From contig CAMJLI010000091.1 in assembly GCA_946406585.1 (NCBI GenBank), positions 1 to 7,584 of the forward strand: a DNA stretch of 7,584 nucleotides, in the 5' to 3' direction. Each line of letters begins with the position of its first letter. Within the stretch, counting starts at the first letter, position 1. The DNA is from an uncultured Prevotellaceae bacterium (GTDB lineage Bacteria; Bacteroidota; Bacteroidia; Bacteroidales; Bacteroidaceae). Shown here piece by piece: positions 1-6,970 of this stretch. The position numbers and the translations under genes are program-made. Under the pieces are notes generated by a model. That model was given only the letters and a program-made list of their open reading frames with translations, searched no databases and was not told where the DNA came from.

Positions 1-20
1 TGTTATTCAACGATTATGAT

Positions 21-47
21 TACCTTTGTTTGCGAATACCTTTGTTT
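21..47 (+). promoter_or_regulatory. Bacteroidota-type promoter box, present twice
   Basis: The sequence TACCTTTG, a full match to the Bacteroidota primary-sigma -7 consensus TAnnTTTG, occurs at 21-28 and again at 37-44. Each copy is followed by TTT, giving an 11-base direct repeat (21-31 and 37-47) with a 16-base period. Initiation from the second box would fall near position 50 and leave a leader of roughly 25-30 nt before the ATG at 78. I see no strong TTTG-type -33 element at the usual distance: upstream of the second box only T-rich sequence at 1-7 is available, and for the first box the site would lie at or beyond the window edge. The match to the consensus is seen directly; promoter activity is inferred. 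Confidence 0.55.
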
Positions 48-77
48 AATGAAAAACTATTAGAAATAATAATTGAT

Positions 78-1325
78 ATGCCTGATAAAAATACCGCAAA
101 ACGAAATAATTCCAGAGCAAGAAATCTCAAGCCGGCAATCAAGCTTGAAAAGCAGTTGGGCGAGCAGATATATGCTGCGCTTCAAGGACCTGTGGTGGAG
201 GCAGTGCTGAAAAAGATAAAGACTTCCAGCAGTGATGCCTATTGGAGAAGCAGCATGGAGGGACATAGCCTGAAAGTGCAAAAGGACTTGCTGCCCGATT
301 TCTATGAATTGTGCCAGGAAGTGAAGGCCAAATTGCACTTTGAAGAACCTGTGGACTTTTATATCACAGGGGATGCTTCAGTAAATGCTTTCTCGGTGGC
401 TGCAGAAGATGAAGGCGAACCTAACATCGTGAATGTCAATTCTGCACTTTTCGACCTCATGACAAATGAAGAAATGAAATTTGTCATCGGTCACGAACTT
501 GGACATCTTATAAATAAGGACACACGCCTAACGCGACTGATTCAGTTCGTCTTCCCACCAGAATCCGCCATGCCTGTTTCTTTGCAATACAAGATAAGAT
601 TGCATAGCCAATTGGCAGAACTTGTAGCAGACAGGTACGGATACATGGCAACCGAAAATCTTGATGTCTGTGTGACTGCTTTCTTCAAATTGGCTTCCGG
701 TCTTGATCTCGCAAAGATGAACGTGAGCATGGAGGCTCTTATTGCCGACAACGGTAGAAGGTTGGAATATTTCCTGAAAGACAAGGGATTCAGCCGTGCC
801 TCCCATCCTGTCAACCCCATAAGGGTGCAAGCACTCAACCTTTTTGCTACGATGAAGACGCAGAAGGATTTGAATCACGGAATGGACGAACTGATATCCA
901 TCTTGCTAAAAGTAGGTGATAGCGAAATAGATGAATATACAGCATCGTTCATCGTCTCTGCCGGAATCATTGTGGCGAATGTTGATGGTGCACTCAACGT
1001 GGAAGAATACAATTCTATCGTGGAATCGCTTGCCGACTTGAAGATATTCCCAAGGAAGTTCATTGACGAGGTGGTAAAAGGGGATGTAATAAAGACTTTC
1101 AACGAATCTGTGGAAAACATCCTTAGAATCAATCCGGGCATGCGCGAAGGCATGTTGGAATACATGCTGCACATCATCATGTCCGACAAGGTGATTACCA
1201 AGGAGGAAGTGACATTGCTTTACAATTTTGGACATGACATTGGTCTTAGCGACGTGGAAGTGGCTACTGCCATTGCTGTTGCCATTCAAAGAAACTATGT
1301 TCCAAGTATGGAGTCCATATCTTGA
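78..1325 (+). CDS. M48-family zinc metallopeptidase with C-terminal TerB-like domain
   Basis: Predicted 415-residue metallopeptidase of the M48 (Ste24/HtpX) superfamily. The zinc-binding HELGH lies at residues 139-143, preceded by an NAF motif at 103-105, as usual in M48. E181 in an ELVAD segment is the likely third zinc ligand, with D185 four residues on, and SHP at 242-244 matches the closing motif of M48 catalytic domains. Residues about 285-400 resemble a TerB/DjlA-like helical module: two half-repeats carry acidic loops, one around D303 (ANVDG) and one around D370 (MSDKVITKEE). Unlike HtpX and Ste24, it shows no signal peptide and no hydrophobic stretch long enough for a membrane helix, so a cytoplasmic location is inferred. 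The N-terminus is basic. The reading frame is open back to a TTG at 30, but that codon lies between the two promoter boxes and the ATG at 78 follows them, so I chose 78. The substrate is unknown. It may head a transcript with ridA (27 bp gap) and ettA. The M48 assignment is firm; the TerB assignment is by pattern only. Confidence 0.9.
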   Translation: MPDKNTAKRNNSRARNLKPAIKLEKQLGEQIYAALQGPVVEAVLKKIKTSSSDAYWRSSMEGHSLKVQKDLLPDFYELCQEVKAKLHFEEPVDFYITGDASVNAFSVAAEDEGEPNIVNVNSALFDLMTNEEMKFVIGHELGHLINKDTRLTRLIQFVFPPESAMPVSLQYKIRLHSQLAELVADRYGYMATENLDVCVTAFFKLASGLDLAKMNVSMEALIADNGRRLEYFLKDKGFSRASHPVNPIRVQALNLFATMKTQKDLNHGMDELISILLKVGDSEIDEYTASFIVSAGIIVANVDGALNVEEYNSIVESLADLKIFPRKFIDEVVKGDVIKTFNESVENILRINPGMREGMLEYMLHIIMSDKVITKEEVTLLYNFGHDIGLSDVEVATAIAVAIQRNYVPSMESIS

Positions 1326-1352
1326 CTTTAACAAATACAATATAAAAATAAA

Positions 1353-1730
1353 ATGAAAACCATCAACACCAATTTGGCTCCGAAAGCCATAGGACCTTAC
1401 AGCCAAGCCATCAAAGTAGGCAATTTTGTTTATACTTCCGGGCAACTGCCCATCGATCCCTCTACAGGTGCTTTCCCTGAAGGGGGCATAAAGGAGCAGA
1501 CACGCCAGTCGCTTTCCAATGTGAAGGCTATTCTTGAAGAGGCTGGACTGACAATGGCCGACGTGGTGAAAACCACCGTTTTCCTGGCTGACATGAATGA
1601 CTTTGCCGACATGAACAGTGTATATGCCGAGTTCTTCAGTGAACCGTATCCTGCTCGCTCTGCCGTGGCTGTCAAGACATTGCCTAAGAATGCAATGGTG
1701 GAGATAGAAGTTGTGGCTTTCAAAAGTTGA
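1353..1730 (+). CDS. ridA: RidA family reactive intermediate (enamine/imine) deaminase
   Basis: Full-length 125-residue member of the RidA/YjgF/YER057c family, at the usual size. Archetypal RidA hydrolyses 2-aminoacrylate and related enamine/imine products of PLP enzymes such as threonine and serine dehydratases, releasing the 2-oxoacid and ammonia and protecting PLP enzymes in the cytoplasm; it works as a homotrimer with active sites at subunit interfaces. Visible hallmarks are GPYSQAI (14-20, with the active-site Tyr16), TSGQLP (28-33, with Ser29), and PARSAV (100-105), whose R102 is the arginine that binds the substrate carboxylate. E117 in VEIEVVA is the usual catalytic-site glutamate. 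These residues mark it as the active RidA subfamily rather than an Rid1-7 type lacking the arginine. It starts 27 bp after the peptidase gene in A/T-rich sequence with no clear Shine-Dalgarno and lies 38 bp before ettA, so co-transcription is likely. I see no functional link to either neighbour. Confidence 0.96.
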   Translation: MKTINTNLAPKAIGPYSQAIKVGNFVYTSGQLPIDPSTGAFPEGGIKEQTRQSLSNVKAILEEAGLTMADVVKTTVFLADMNDFADMNSVYAEFFSEPYPARSAVAVKTLPKNAMVEIEVVAFKS

Positions 1731-1768
1731 ATTGATTTAAAGGTAAATACCATAATAATCCGTAATCC

Positions 1769-3466
1769 ATGGCTACAGTAGACGACAAGAAGGTGATCTT
1801 CTCGATGGTGGGAGTGAGCAAGACCATCCAGCAGAACCAAAAACAAGTGCTCAAGAATATCTATCTCAGCTTCTTCTATGGCGCAAAAATAGGCATCATC
1901 GGCCTCAATGGCGCTGGCAAATCCACTCTCATGAAAATCATTGCCGGCATCGACCAGCAGTATCTCGGCAATGTTGTGTGGAGTCCCGGGTATTCGGTGG
2001 GGTATCTGCCACAGGACCCTCCACTTGATGAGACAAAGACAGTGAAAGAGAACGTGATGGAAGGGGTGAAGCATGTATATGACGCTTTGGCTGAATATGA
2101 CCAGATAAATGTGAAGTTCGGTTTGCCGGAGTATTATGAAGACCCTGACAAAATGGACAAGCTCATGGCCAGACAGGCTGAACTGCAAGATATTATTGAT
2201 GCCACTGATGCCTGGAACATGGATTCAAAGCTCGACCGTGCCATGGCGGCCCTTAATTGTCCTCCAGGGGACTGGGGCGTGCAAAACCTGTCAGGTGGTG
2301 AGAGACGCAGGGTGGCTCTTTGCAGGCTGCTCTTGCAAAAACCTGACGTGTTGCTGCTCGACGAGCCAACCAACCACCTCGATGCGGAGTCAATAGATTG
2401 GCTTGAACAGCATCTGCAACAGTATGAAGGCACTGTGATAGCTGTGACGCACGACCGATATTTCCTTGACGATGTGGCTGAGTGGATTCTTGAACTCGAC
2501 AGGGGAGAGGGCATACCATGGAAGGGCAACTATTCTTCCTGGCTGCAACAAAAAAGCCAAAGACTGGCGCAAGAGGAAAAGTCTGCCTCCAAACGGCGCA
2601 AGACCTTGGAGCGTGAATTGGAATGGGTGAGGATGGCGCCAAAAGCAAGACACGCAAAGGGCAAAGCACGTCTGAACTCCTACGACAAGATGCTTAATGA
2701 GGAACAGAAGCAAAAGGAGGAAAAACTTGAGATATTCATCCCTAATGGTCCCAGACTTGGAAATCAGGTCATTGAGGCAGAACATGTGGCGAAGGCTTTC
2801 GGAGAAAAGACTTTGTTCTCTGACTTGAACTTCATGCTGCCGCCGAATGGAATAGTGGGAGTCATCGGACCTAATGGGGCGGGGAAGACCACTCTCTTCC
2901 GACTCATCATGGGCATGGAAACGCCTGATGGAGGACATTTCTCAGTAGGGGAGACTGTCAAGCTCAGTTATGTTGACCAGCAACATAAGGACATAGACCC
3001 TGACAAGACCGTCTACCAAGTAGTGAGTGGTGGAAACGAATCCATACGAATGGGTGGCAGGGATGTGAATGTCAGAGCCTATCTTTCAAGGTTCAATTTC
3101 AATGGGGCAGACCAGGAGAAGAAATGTGCCGTGCTTTCTGGAGGTGAACGAAACAGACTGCAATTGGCCATCGCCCTGAAGCAGGAGGGCAATGTGTTGT
3201 TGCTCGATGAGCCTACCAACGATATTGACGTAAACACTCTCAGGGCGCTTGAAGAAGGTCTTGAGGCTTTTGCAGGATGTGCTGTCATCATAAGTCACGA
3301 CAGATGGTTCCTCGACCGCATCTGCACGCACATCCTCGCATTTGAGGGTAATGGCAATGTGTTCTATTTCGAGGGCAACTATTCCGAATATGAAGCCAAC
3401 AAGGCCATGAGGCTGGGATTGGAGGAGCCAAAGAGGGTGAGATACAGAAAACTGATGGAGGAATAG
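1769..3466 (+). CDS. ettA: Energy-dependent translational throttle protein EttA (ABC-F ATPase)
   Basis: A 565-residue soluble ABC-F ATPase (E. coli EttA is about 555). EttA binds the ribosomal E site and, depending on the ATP/ADP ratio, holds back or lets 70S initiation complexes enter elongation. Two complete ATPase cassettes are visible. Domain 1 has Walker A GLNGAGKST (45-53), signature LSGGE (174-178) and Walker B with D198 and catalytic E199 before PTNHLD. Domain 2 has Walker A GPNGAGKTT (367-375), signature LSGGE (456-460) and Walker B with D480/E481 before PTNDID. A charged insertion at about 95-145 is the EttA arm that contacts L1/23S rRNA, and residues about 246-325, beginning GEGIPW and rich in Lys/Arg/Glu, form the inter-domain P-site tRNA interaction motif. 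These features separate EttA from Uup, YbiT and antibiotic-resistance ABC-F proteins. There are no membrane helices, as expected. The ATG at 1769 gives the N-terminus MATVDDKK typical of Bacteroidota homologues. The gene ends 13 bp from the convergent ttcA. Confidence 0.97.
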   Translation: MATVDDKKVIFSMVGVSKTIQQNQKQVLKNIYLSFFYGAKIGIIGLNGAGKSTLMKIIAGIDQQYLGNVVWSPGYSVGYLPQDPPLDETKTVKENVMEGVKHVYDALAEYDQINVKFGLPEYYEDPDKMDKLMARQAELQDIIDATDAWNMDSKLDRAMAALNCPPGDWGVQNLSGGERRRVALCRLLLQKPDVLLLDEPTNHLDAESIDWLEQHLQQYEGTVIAVTHDRYFLDDVAEWILELDRGEGIPWKGNYSSWLQQKSQRLAQEEKSASKRRKTLERELEWVRMAPKARHAKGKARLNSYDKMLNEEQKQKEEKLEIFIPNGPRLGNQVIEAEHVAKAFGEKTLFSDLNFMLPPNGIVGVIGPNGAGKTTLFRLIMGMETPDGGHFSVGETVKLSYVDQQHKDIDPDKTVYQVVSGGNESIRMGGRDVNVRAYLSRFNFNGADQEKKCAVLSGGERNRLQLAIALKQEGNVLLLDEPTNDIDVNTLRALEEGLEAFAGCAVIISHDRWFLDRICTHILAFEGNGNVFYFEGNYSEYEANKAMRLGLEEPKRVRYRKLMEE

Positions 3467-3492
3467 CATTAGCCTTGTGTCATTCCACCATC
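3454..3492. terminator. Candidate bidirectional terminator hairpin between ettA and ttcA
   Basis: An imperfect inverted repeat pairs 3454-3464 (GATGGAGGAAT) with 3482-3492 (ATTCCACCATC): ten of eleven positions are Watson-Crick pairs, with one A-A mismatch in the middle, and a 17-base loop (3465-3481). It spans both stop codons, so the arms encode the last residues of each protein (MEE in EttA, MVE in TtcA). After the stem, the minus-strand transcript has a short run of four T; the plus-strand transcript has only scattered T. It is placed where a shared terminator for two converging transcripts is expected. The pairing is seen; the termination role is inferred. Confidence 0.45.
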
Positions 3493-4211
3493 TTGCCTGA
3501 ATTGTTGAGAGCACGCCAGATGCATGAGCGTGCCTCTGGATTCATGGACTCTATTTGACCAAACAATTGTTTGATGTCTTGCCTATGGGTCGATGTCTCA
3601 TAGGGGCATAGCTTTGTCTGTTTCTGATATCCGCGCATCTCAGCATATGCTTTGATGTTGTCTTCCGGAATCATGCATAGGGGCCGGATGATGACTAGTG
3701 GCATCTTGCGCATTTGCAGACGTGCTGGCATCGATCCGAACGCCCCTTGATAAAACAAGCTCATGAGAGTGGTTTGGATGATGTCGTCTTGATGATGGCC
3801 AAGGGCTATCTTGTTGAAACCTAATTCTTGGGCAAGGTTGAACAATTCCTTCCTCCTGTACCAGGAACAAAGGAAACATGGCGAGCGACGTGTGTCGGTG
3901 GTGGCGTCAAAGCGAGTAGTGCGTATGTGGAGCTTCACATCCAATCGGCGGGCAAAGTCTTCCAAATAGCTCGTGTCGCTTTCGTATTGTATGTTTTCCA
4001 TCCGGACATGGACTGCTTCAACCTCGAAACGGGGATGCTGTATCTTGCGACGATGGGCCAGCAGTTCAAGCAGACAAAGTGAATCCTTGCCGCCTGACAG
4101 GCCGACAAGGATTTTGTCATCGTCATCAATAAGCTTGTAGGTGCTCATTGCCTTCACCATAAGCTCCTTGAGACGTTTTTCCAATTTTTGTGCTGGAGTC
4201 AGTTGGGGCAT
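3480..4211 (-). CDS. ttcA: TtcA-family tRNA 2-thiocytidine(32) synthetase
   Basis: A 243-residue PP-loop ATPase of the TtcA family. TtcA adenylates cytidine 32 in the anticodon loop of certain tRNAs and replaces O2 with sulfur in a reaction that needs an oxygen-sensitive iron-sulfur cluster. The PP-loop is SGGKDS (39-44). The cluster-binding CxxC is C112-F-L-C115 followed by a basic stretch, and C202 in KLCPY is in the right place for the third ligand. GHHQDD (138-143) is a further conserved block of this family. There is no N-terminal zinc finger, which argues against the TtuA/Ncs6 group. It is shorter than the E. coli enzyme (about 311 residues), mostly at the C-terminus, and keeps only the first cysteine of the enterobacterial PCNLC motif. 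The ATG at 4209-4211 lies 4 bp past the stop of the DUF486 gene, so it is translated from the same message. Its stop codon lies 13 bp from that of the convergent ettA. Confidence 0.93.
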   Translation of the reverse strand: MPQLTPAQKLEKRLKELMVKAMSTYKLIDDDDKILVGLSGGKDSLCLLELLAHRRKIQHPRFEVEAVHVRMENIQYESDTSYLEDFARRLDVKLHIRTTRFDATTDTRRSPCFLCSWYRRKELFNLAQELGFNKIALGHHQDDIIQTTLMSLFYQGAFGSMPARLQMRKMPLVIIRPLCMIPEDNIKAYAEMRGYQKQTKLCPYETSTHRQDIKQLFGQIESMNPEARSCIWRALNNSGKMVE

Positions 4212-4215
4212 GGCT

Positions 4216-4584
4216 CTATTTCATGAATACCAGATATACGGCACAAATGATGAGGAAGAAGGCCAGCAAGTGATTCCAATGCAAATTCTGGCCCTGGAAC
4301 ATGATATTTGCTATCACGGCAAACACTCCAAGACTGATGCATTCTTGCAACACCTTGAGTTGTACCAGGTTGAAAGGCCCGCCATTGCCATTGAATCCCA
4401 TGCGGTTGGCTGGTACCTGACAGCAATATTCGAAAAAGGCAATACCCCAGGAGAAGGCAATGACAGCAACCAGGGGCCAGTCGCGACTGACTCCTGATTG
4501 CTGCAGGCGTAGATGCCCATACCATGCCAAGGTCATGAAGACATTGCTGGTGATGAGCAATATTATAGTGTATAAACCATTCAT
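4216..4584 (-). CDS. DMT family / DUF486 small membrane protein
   Basis: A 122-residue hydrophobic protein matching the DUF486 (DMT_6) family, placed in the drug/metabolite transporter superfamily. Four membrane segments can be read at about 3-22, 36-54, 78-96 and 103-121. The family core is clear: a NVFMTLAWYGH segment (14-24), then SWGIAFFEY running into CQVPANR (45-61), then QLKVLQE (75-81). The conserved E52, Q56, N60 and R61 lie at the end of helix 2, and W103-N104 opens helix 4. At four helices it is SMR-sized and would have to act as a dimer if it is a transporter; the substrate is not known, and I see nothing that indicates one. Its ATG overlaps the stop of the upstream nfnAB gene as ATGA, which suggests translational coupling, and ttcA follows after 4 bp. 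The full length and intact motifs suggest a functional gene. Confidence 0.92.
   Translation of the reverse strand: MNGLYTIILLITSNVFMTLAWYGHLRLQQSGVSRDWPLVAVIAFSWGIAFFEYCCQVPANRMGFNGNGGPFNLVQLKVLQECISLGVFAVIANIMFQGQNLHWNHLLAFFLIICAVYLVFMK
4581..4584 (-). other. ATGA stop/start overlap coupling nfnAB and the DUF486 gene
   Basis: On the minus strand the bases at 4584-4581 read ATGA: the ATG of the DUF486 gene (4584-4582) overlaps the TGA of nfnAB (4583-4581). Such four-base overlaps commonly go with termination-reinitiation, and they fix both the end of nfnAB and the start of the next gene. Confidence 0.85.
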
Positions 4585-6929
4585 GACTCTTTGCTCAGTT
4601 GGGAATGCATGTTGGCGGCTGCTGAACGACCATCACCCATGGCAAGAATGACGGTTGCACCACCACGAACGATGTCGCCTCCGGCAAAAAGACCATGGCG
4701 TGACGACTGCATGTTCTCATCCACAACAATGGTGTTCTTCCTGCCAAGCTCCAGTCCTTCAACGCTCTTTGGCACTAATGGATTGGGAGACACTCCAATG
4801 GCAACAATCACTTGGTCCACGTCGATGGTCTTTGTCTCTCCTGTAGGCTCCGGACGGCGACGACCACTGGCGTCTGGCTCGCCAAGACGCATCACTTCAA
4901 GTTCTGCTTGTTTTACGGCACCATTTTCATCGCCTATGTAGCGGATAGGATTGTGCAGTGTGAGGAAGTCGATGCCTTCTTCCTTTGCGTGTTTCACCTC
5001 TTCAAGACGGGCAGGCATCTCTGCTTCGCTGCGACGATAGACAAGTGTGACCTTGGCACCCAAACGCTTGGCGGTGCGCACTGAGTCCATGGCAGTGTTG
5101 CCGCCTCCTACCACCATGACATTCTTGGCGGGATTGATGGGGGTGTCGGTGGTGGGGTTGGCTGCATCCATCAAGTTCACGCGAGTAAGATATTCGTTCG
5201 ATGACATTATGTTGATGAGGTTCTCTCCGGGAATGTCCATGAAATTGGGCAGTCCGGCACCTGAACCTACAAAAATGCCCTTGAAACCATCTGCCTCAAG
5301 TTCCTTGATGCTTATTGTCTTGCCTACGATGCAGTCGGTCTGGAAGTGAACACCCATCTTCCTGAGGTTGTCTATTTCCACATCAACAATATGATTGGGA
5401 AGACGGAACTCGGGAATGCCATATTTCAGCACGCCGCCAATCTCATGCAATGCCTCGAAGACATAGACATCATAACCCAACTTCACCATGTCGCCTGCAA
5501 AGCTCAGACCTGCAGGACCGGAGCCAACGACAGCTATTTTGATTCCATTGGACGGAGCAATGTCGGGAATGCTCATGTTGCCGCTCTCACGTTCGAAGTC
5601 TGCGGCAAATCGCTCAAGATAACCTATGGCCACCGGCTCTTCGTTCATCTTCAGGTGGATGCAACGTGATTCGCATTGCTTTTCTTGTGGACATACTCTG
5701 CCGCATACTGCTGGAAGGGCGGATGTGTTCTTGAGCACCTTTGCTGCTGCCAGGAATTGGCCTCGCTCAATGTTCTTCACAAATGAAGGAATGTTGACAC
5801 CCACCGGGCAACCTTCAACACATGTGGGCTTGGCGCAGTCAAGACAACGCTTGGCTTCTGTGAGGGCCATTTCCTTTGTCAAGCCGGTGTTGACTTCCTC
5901 CAGACGGGTGGTGGCACGATAAACGGGGTCGAGTTCCGGCATCTTCACACGTGGGATGGCTGTGCGCTCCTTGGCTTTCATCGACTTGCGCAGTTCCTGT
6001 CGCCATTCAGCATTGCGGTCGGTCAGTATCTCAATTGTATCGTTGGTTGGGTCATCATCCATGACGATGTCAGTGCTGTCTGTCACTTGCACATCATCTC
6101 CATTTCCAAGGTGCTCCTCGAAGTGTTCCAGTTCTTCTTGCTCTGCCCGCTTGAATGTTCCCATGCGTTTGAACATCTCGTCCCAGTCTACAAGGCTGCC
6201 GTCAAATTCCGGACCGTCGATGCACACAAACTTTGTCTTGCCGCCTATGGTGAGACGACATGCACCACACATGCCAGTACCGTCCACCATTATGGTGTTG
6301 AGTGACACGTCGGTTGGAATGTTGTATTTTTGTGTCAGCAGACAACAGAATTTCATCATGATTGGAGGGCCTATTGCAAACACCTTGTCAATATGTTCTT
6401 GATTGATCAATTTCTCAATACCGATGGTGACAACACCCTTCTCGCCGTAACTGCCGTCGTCGGTCATTATTATGGTTTCATCACTGCTGGCCCTTACTTC
6501 ATCCTCCAAGATGATGAGGTCTTTGGAACGACCTGCAAGAACGCTGAGCACGCGGTTGCCTGCTGCCTTGAGGGCGCGAATGATGGGAAGCATGGGAGCA
6601 ACGCCGACGCCGCCTCCAGCGCAGATCACCGTGCCGAAATTCTCGATGTGGGTGGGATTGCCAAGTGGACCTACAACATCTGTCACGTAGTCGCCTTCGT
6701 TCAGGTTGCCCAATTTGATGGAGGATAGTCCTACTTTCTGAACAACAAGTGTGATGGTGCCACGTTGGAGGTCTGCATCAGCAATGGTGAGAGGCATGCG
6801 CTCGCCTTTTTTGCCAACACGTACAATGACGAAGTTGCCGGCCTTGCGACTTTTCGCAATCAACGGGGCTTCTATCTCAAAGAGAAATACTTTTTCAGAG
6901 AACTGTTTTTTTCTGATGATTTTGTTCAT
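4581..6929 (-). CDS. nfnAB: Fused NfnA-NfnB electron-bifurcating NADH-dependent ferredoxin:NADP+ oxidoreductase
   Basis: A 782-residue single-chain fusion, often annotated as bifunctional dihydroorotate dehydrogenase B NAD-binding subunit/NADPH-dependent glutamate synthase. Residues 1-260 match NfnA: an FAD-binding barrel, a nucleotide-binding GGGVGVAPM (105-113), and a [2Fe-2S] site with C221, C224 and C236 plus D216, consistent with the three-Cys/one-Asp coordination reported for NfnA. Residues 262-310 form a very acidic linker. Residues about 325-782 match NfnB (GltD-like): cysteines at 362/365/370/374 and 409/413/419/423 for two [4Fe-4S] clusters, with E439 a candidate non-Cys ligand; an FAD Rossmann motif GSGPAG (469-474); an NADPH motif GGGNTAMD (608-615); and a closing GGD FAD motif (750-752). 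Nfn couples NADH and reduced ferredoxin to NADP+ reduction in the anaerobic cytoplasm. No glutamate synthase large subunit or PyrD lies nearby, which favours Nfn over those names. It follows serS after 41 bp. Confidence 0.94.
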   Translation of the reverse strand: MNKIIRKKQFSEKVFLFEIEAPLIAKSRKAGNFVIVRVGKKGERMPLTIADADLQRGTITLVVQKVGLSSIKLGNLNEGDYVTDVVGPLGNPTHIENFGTVICAGGGVGVAPMLPIIRALKAAGNRVLSVLAGRSKDLIILEDEVRASSDETIIMTDDGSYGEKGVVTIGIEKLINQEHIDKVFAIGPPIMMKFCCLLTQKYNIPTDVSLNTIMVDGTGMCGACRLTIGGKTKFVCIDGPEFDGSLVDWDEMFKRMGTFKRAEQEELEHFEEHLGNGDDVQVTDSTDIVMDDDPTNDTIEILTDRNAEWRQELRKSMKAKERTAIPRVKMPELDPVYRATTRLEEVNTGLTKEMALTEAKRCLDCAKPTCVEGCPVGVNIPSFVKNIERGQFLAAAKVLKNTSALPAVCGRVCPQEKQCESRCIHLKMNEEPVAIGYLERFAADFERESGNMSIPDIAPSNGIKIAVVGSGPAGLSFAGDMVKLGYDVYVFEALHEIGGVLKYGIPEFRLPNHIVDVEIDNLRKMGVHFQTDCIVGKTISIKELEADGFKGIFVGSGAGLPNFMDIPGENLINIMSSNEYLTRVNLMDAANPTTDTPINPAKNVMVVGGGNTAMDSVRTAKRLGAKVTLVYRRSEAEMPARLEEVKHAKEEGIDFLTLHNPIRYIGDENGAVKQAELEVMRLGEPDASGRRRPEPTGETKTIDVDQVIVAIGVSPNPLVPKSVEGLELGRKNTIVVDENMQSSRHGLFAGGDIVRGGATVILAMGDGRSAAANMHSQLSKES

Positions 6930-6970
6930 AATGTTCTTTTGGCTGTTATAGTGTTTTGTTGCTTCGATTT

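Noticed and set aside
30..77. TTG start at 30 adding 16 residues to the M48 peptidase
   Set aside because: The TTG lies within the promoter repeat, upstream of the expected transcription start of the second box; the ATG at 78 is better placed.
906..1445. Antisense open frame of 179 codons opposite the M48-TerB gene
   Set aside because: No domain resemblance, and it covers both a strong coding sequence and the start of ridA on the other strand; a shadow.
1430..2188. Antisense open frame of 252 codons across the end of ridA and start of ettA
   Set aside because: It lies wholly opposite two genes with complete family motifs, has no recognisable domain, and is best explained as a codon-bias shadow.
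5956..6402. Plus-strand open frame of 148 codons inside nfnAB, rich in serine
   Set aside because: Low-complexity translation opposite conserved Nfn sequence, with no promoter or family signal.
4581..6929. Naming the fused enzyme as glutamate synthase or dihydroorotate dehydrogenase
   Set aside because: No amidotransferase/GltB or PyrD partner is present in the window, and the pairing of an NfnA half with an NfnB half fits the transhydrogenase Nfn better.
6930..6970. Possible promoter or terminator between serS and nfnAB
   Set aside because: On the minus strand this 41-base gap has no TAnnTTTG box and no stem I could pair; it looks like a plain A-rich leader.
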